A DNA stretch of 6,433 bases, from the NCBI GenBank assembly GCA_024225895.1, contig JAAEMC010000519.1, forward strand, positions 1 through 6,433, read 5' to 3'. Positions 6,350 through 6,433 of the stretch are shown piece after piece. Every line of letters starts with the position of its first letter. The first letter of the stretch is position 1. Source of the DNA: Desulfobacteraceae bacterium. Lineage in GTDB: Bacteria > Desulfobacterota > Desulfobacteria > Desulfobacterales > Desulfobacteraceae. The position numbers and the translations under genes were made by a program. The notes below the pieces were generated by a model. The model saw only the letters and a list, made by a program, of their open reading frames with translations, made no database searches and had not been told where the DNA came from.

Positions 6350-6433
6350 GAAAAGCGGCCTCATTCTGAGCGATTATAGAAGAGCGTATAGACGCCTCGC
6401 TTTTTATTATTTCAAATGGTTATTAAATATAAA
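6348..6433 (+). CDS. 5' end of an unrecognised gene, cut by the right edge
   Basis: An ATG at 6348 with AGGAG five bases upstream opens a frame of 28 codons that continues without a stop to the window edge. The visible peptide starts 'MKSGLILSDYRRAYRRLAF' and is rich in Arg and aromatic residues (seven Tyr/Phe/Trp within residues 10-24). I do not recognise the family. Support comes from the quality and spacing of the ribosome-binding site and the open frame; the weakness is its short visible length. It is divergent from glpK across the long intergenic region. An alternative is a short leader peptide or non-coding leader: a small bulged stem, GAG-CG/CG-CTC (6382-6398), is followed by five T at 6401-6405. 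Confidence 0.45.
   Translation, partial: MKSGLILSDYRRAYRRLAFYYFKWLLNI

Noticed and set aside
6340..6350. GCCACCATG resembling a eukaryotic Kozak start, as in a cloned construct
   Set aside because: An AGGAG Shine-Dalgarno site is correctly spaced ahead of it and everything else is native bacterial sequence; the match is coincidental.

Overview
The window looks like ordinary bacterial chromosome with tightly packed genes, mostly on the minus strand, and strong Shine-Dalgarno sites. Gene-level GC is moderate and the last ~450 bases are much more AT-rich. The mix of a multi-domain cytosolic hybrid kinase, a glycerol catabolic pair and a glycosyltransferase start of the 'LHILSQMPDFTGSG' kind suggests an anaerobic Desulfobacterota-like (deltaproteobacterial) host. 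That placement is an impression from the protein sequences, not a proven assignment.

Layout, left to right. (1) 1-1868, minus: most of a soluble hybrid sensor histidine kinase (coiled coil, PAS, HisKA, HATPase, receiver, start of a second receiver). It runs off the left edge, and its first receiver has lost the phospho-accepting Asp. (2) 1971-2867, minus: an intact metallo-beta-lactamase-fold hydrolase with a recognisable promoter, 102 bases upstream of the kinase and possibly co-transcribed with it. (3) 2993-3496, plus: a glycosyltransferase reduced to 167 residues, in which the extreme N-terminus is joined in frame to the C-terminal donor-binding half. This is an internal-deletion remnant or a collapsed assembly. 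(4) 3620-4399 and 4403-5911, minus: glpR and glpK, three bases apart. They form a glycerol operon in which glycerol kinase makes glycerol-3-phosphate and the DeoR-family repressor presumably senses it. (5) 5912-6347: a long AT-rich intergenic region with candidate glpK promoters, two helically phased TTCGTTT repeats that could be the GlpR operator, and several inverted repeats. (6) 6348-6433, plus: the start of an unrecognised gene with a very good ribosome-binding site, cut by the right edge.

No clear novel defence, mobile or biosynthetic system is visible. The best leads are the degenerate receiver, the internally deleted glycosyltransferase, and the structured leader in front of the cut-off gene at the right edge.
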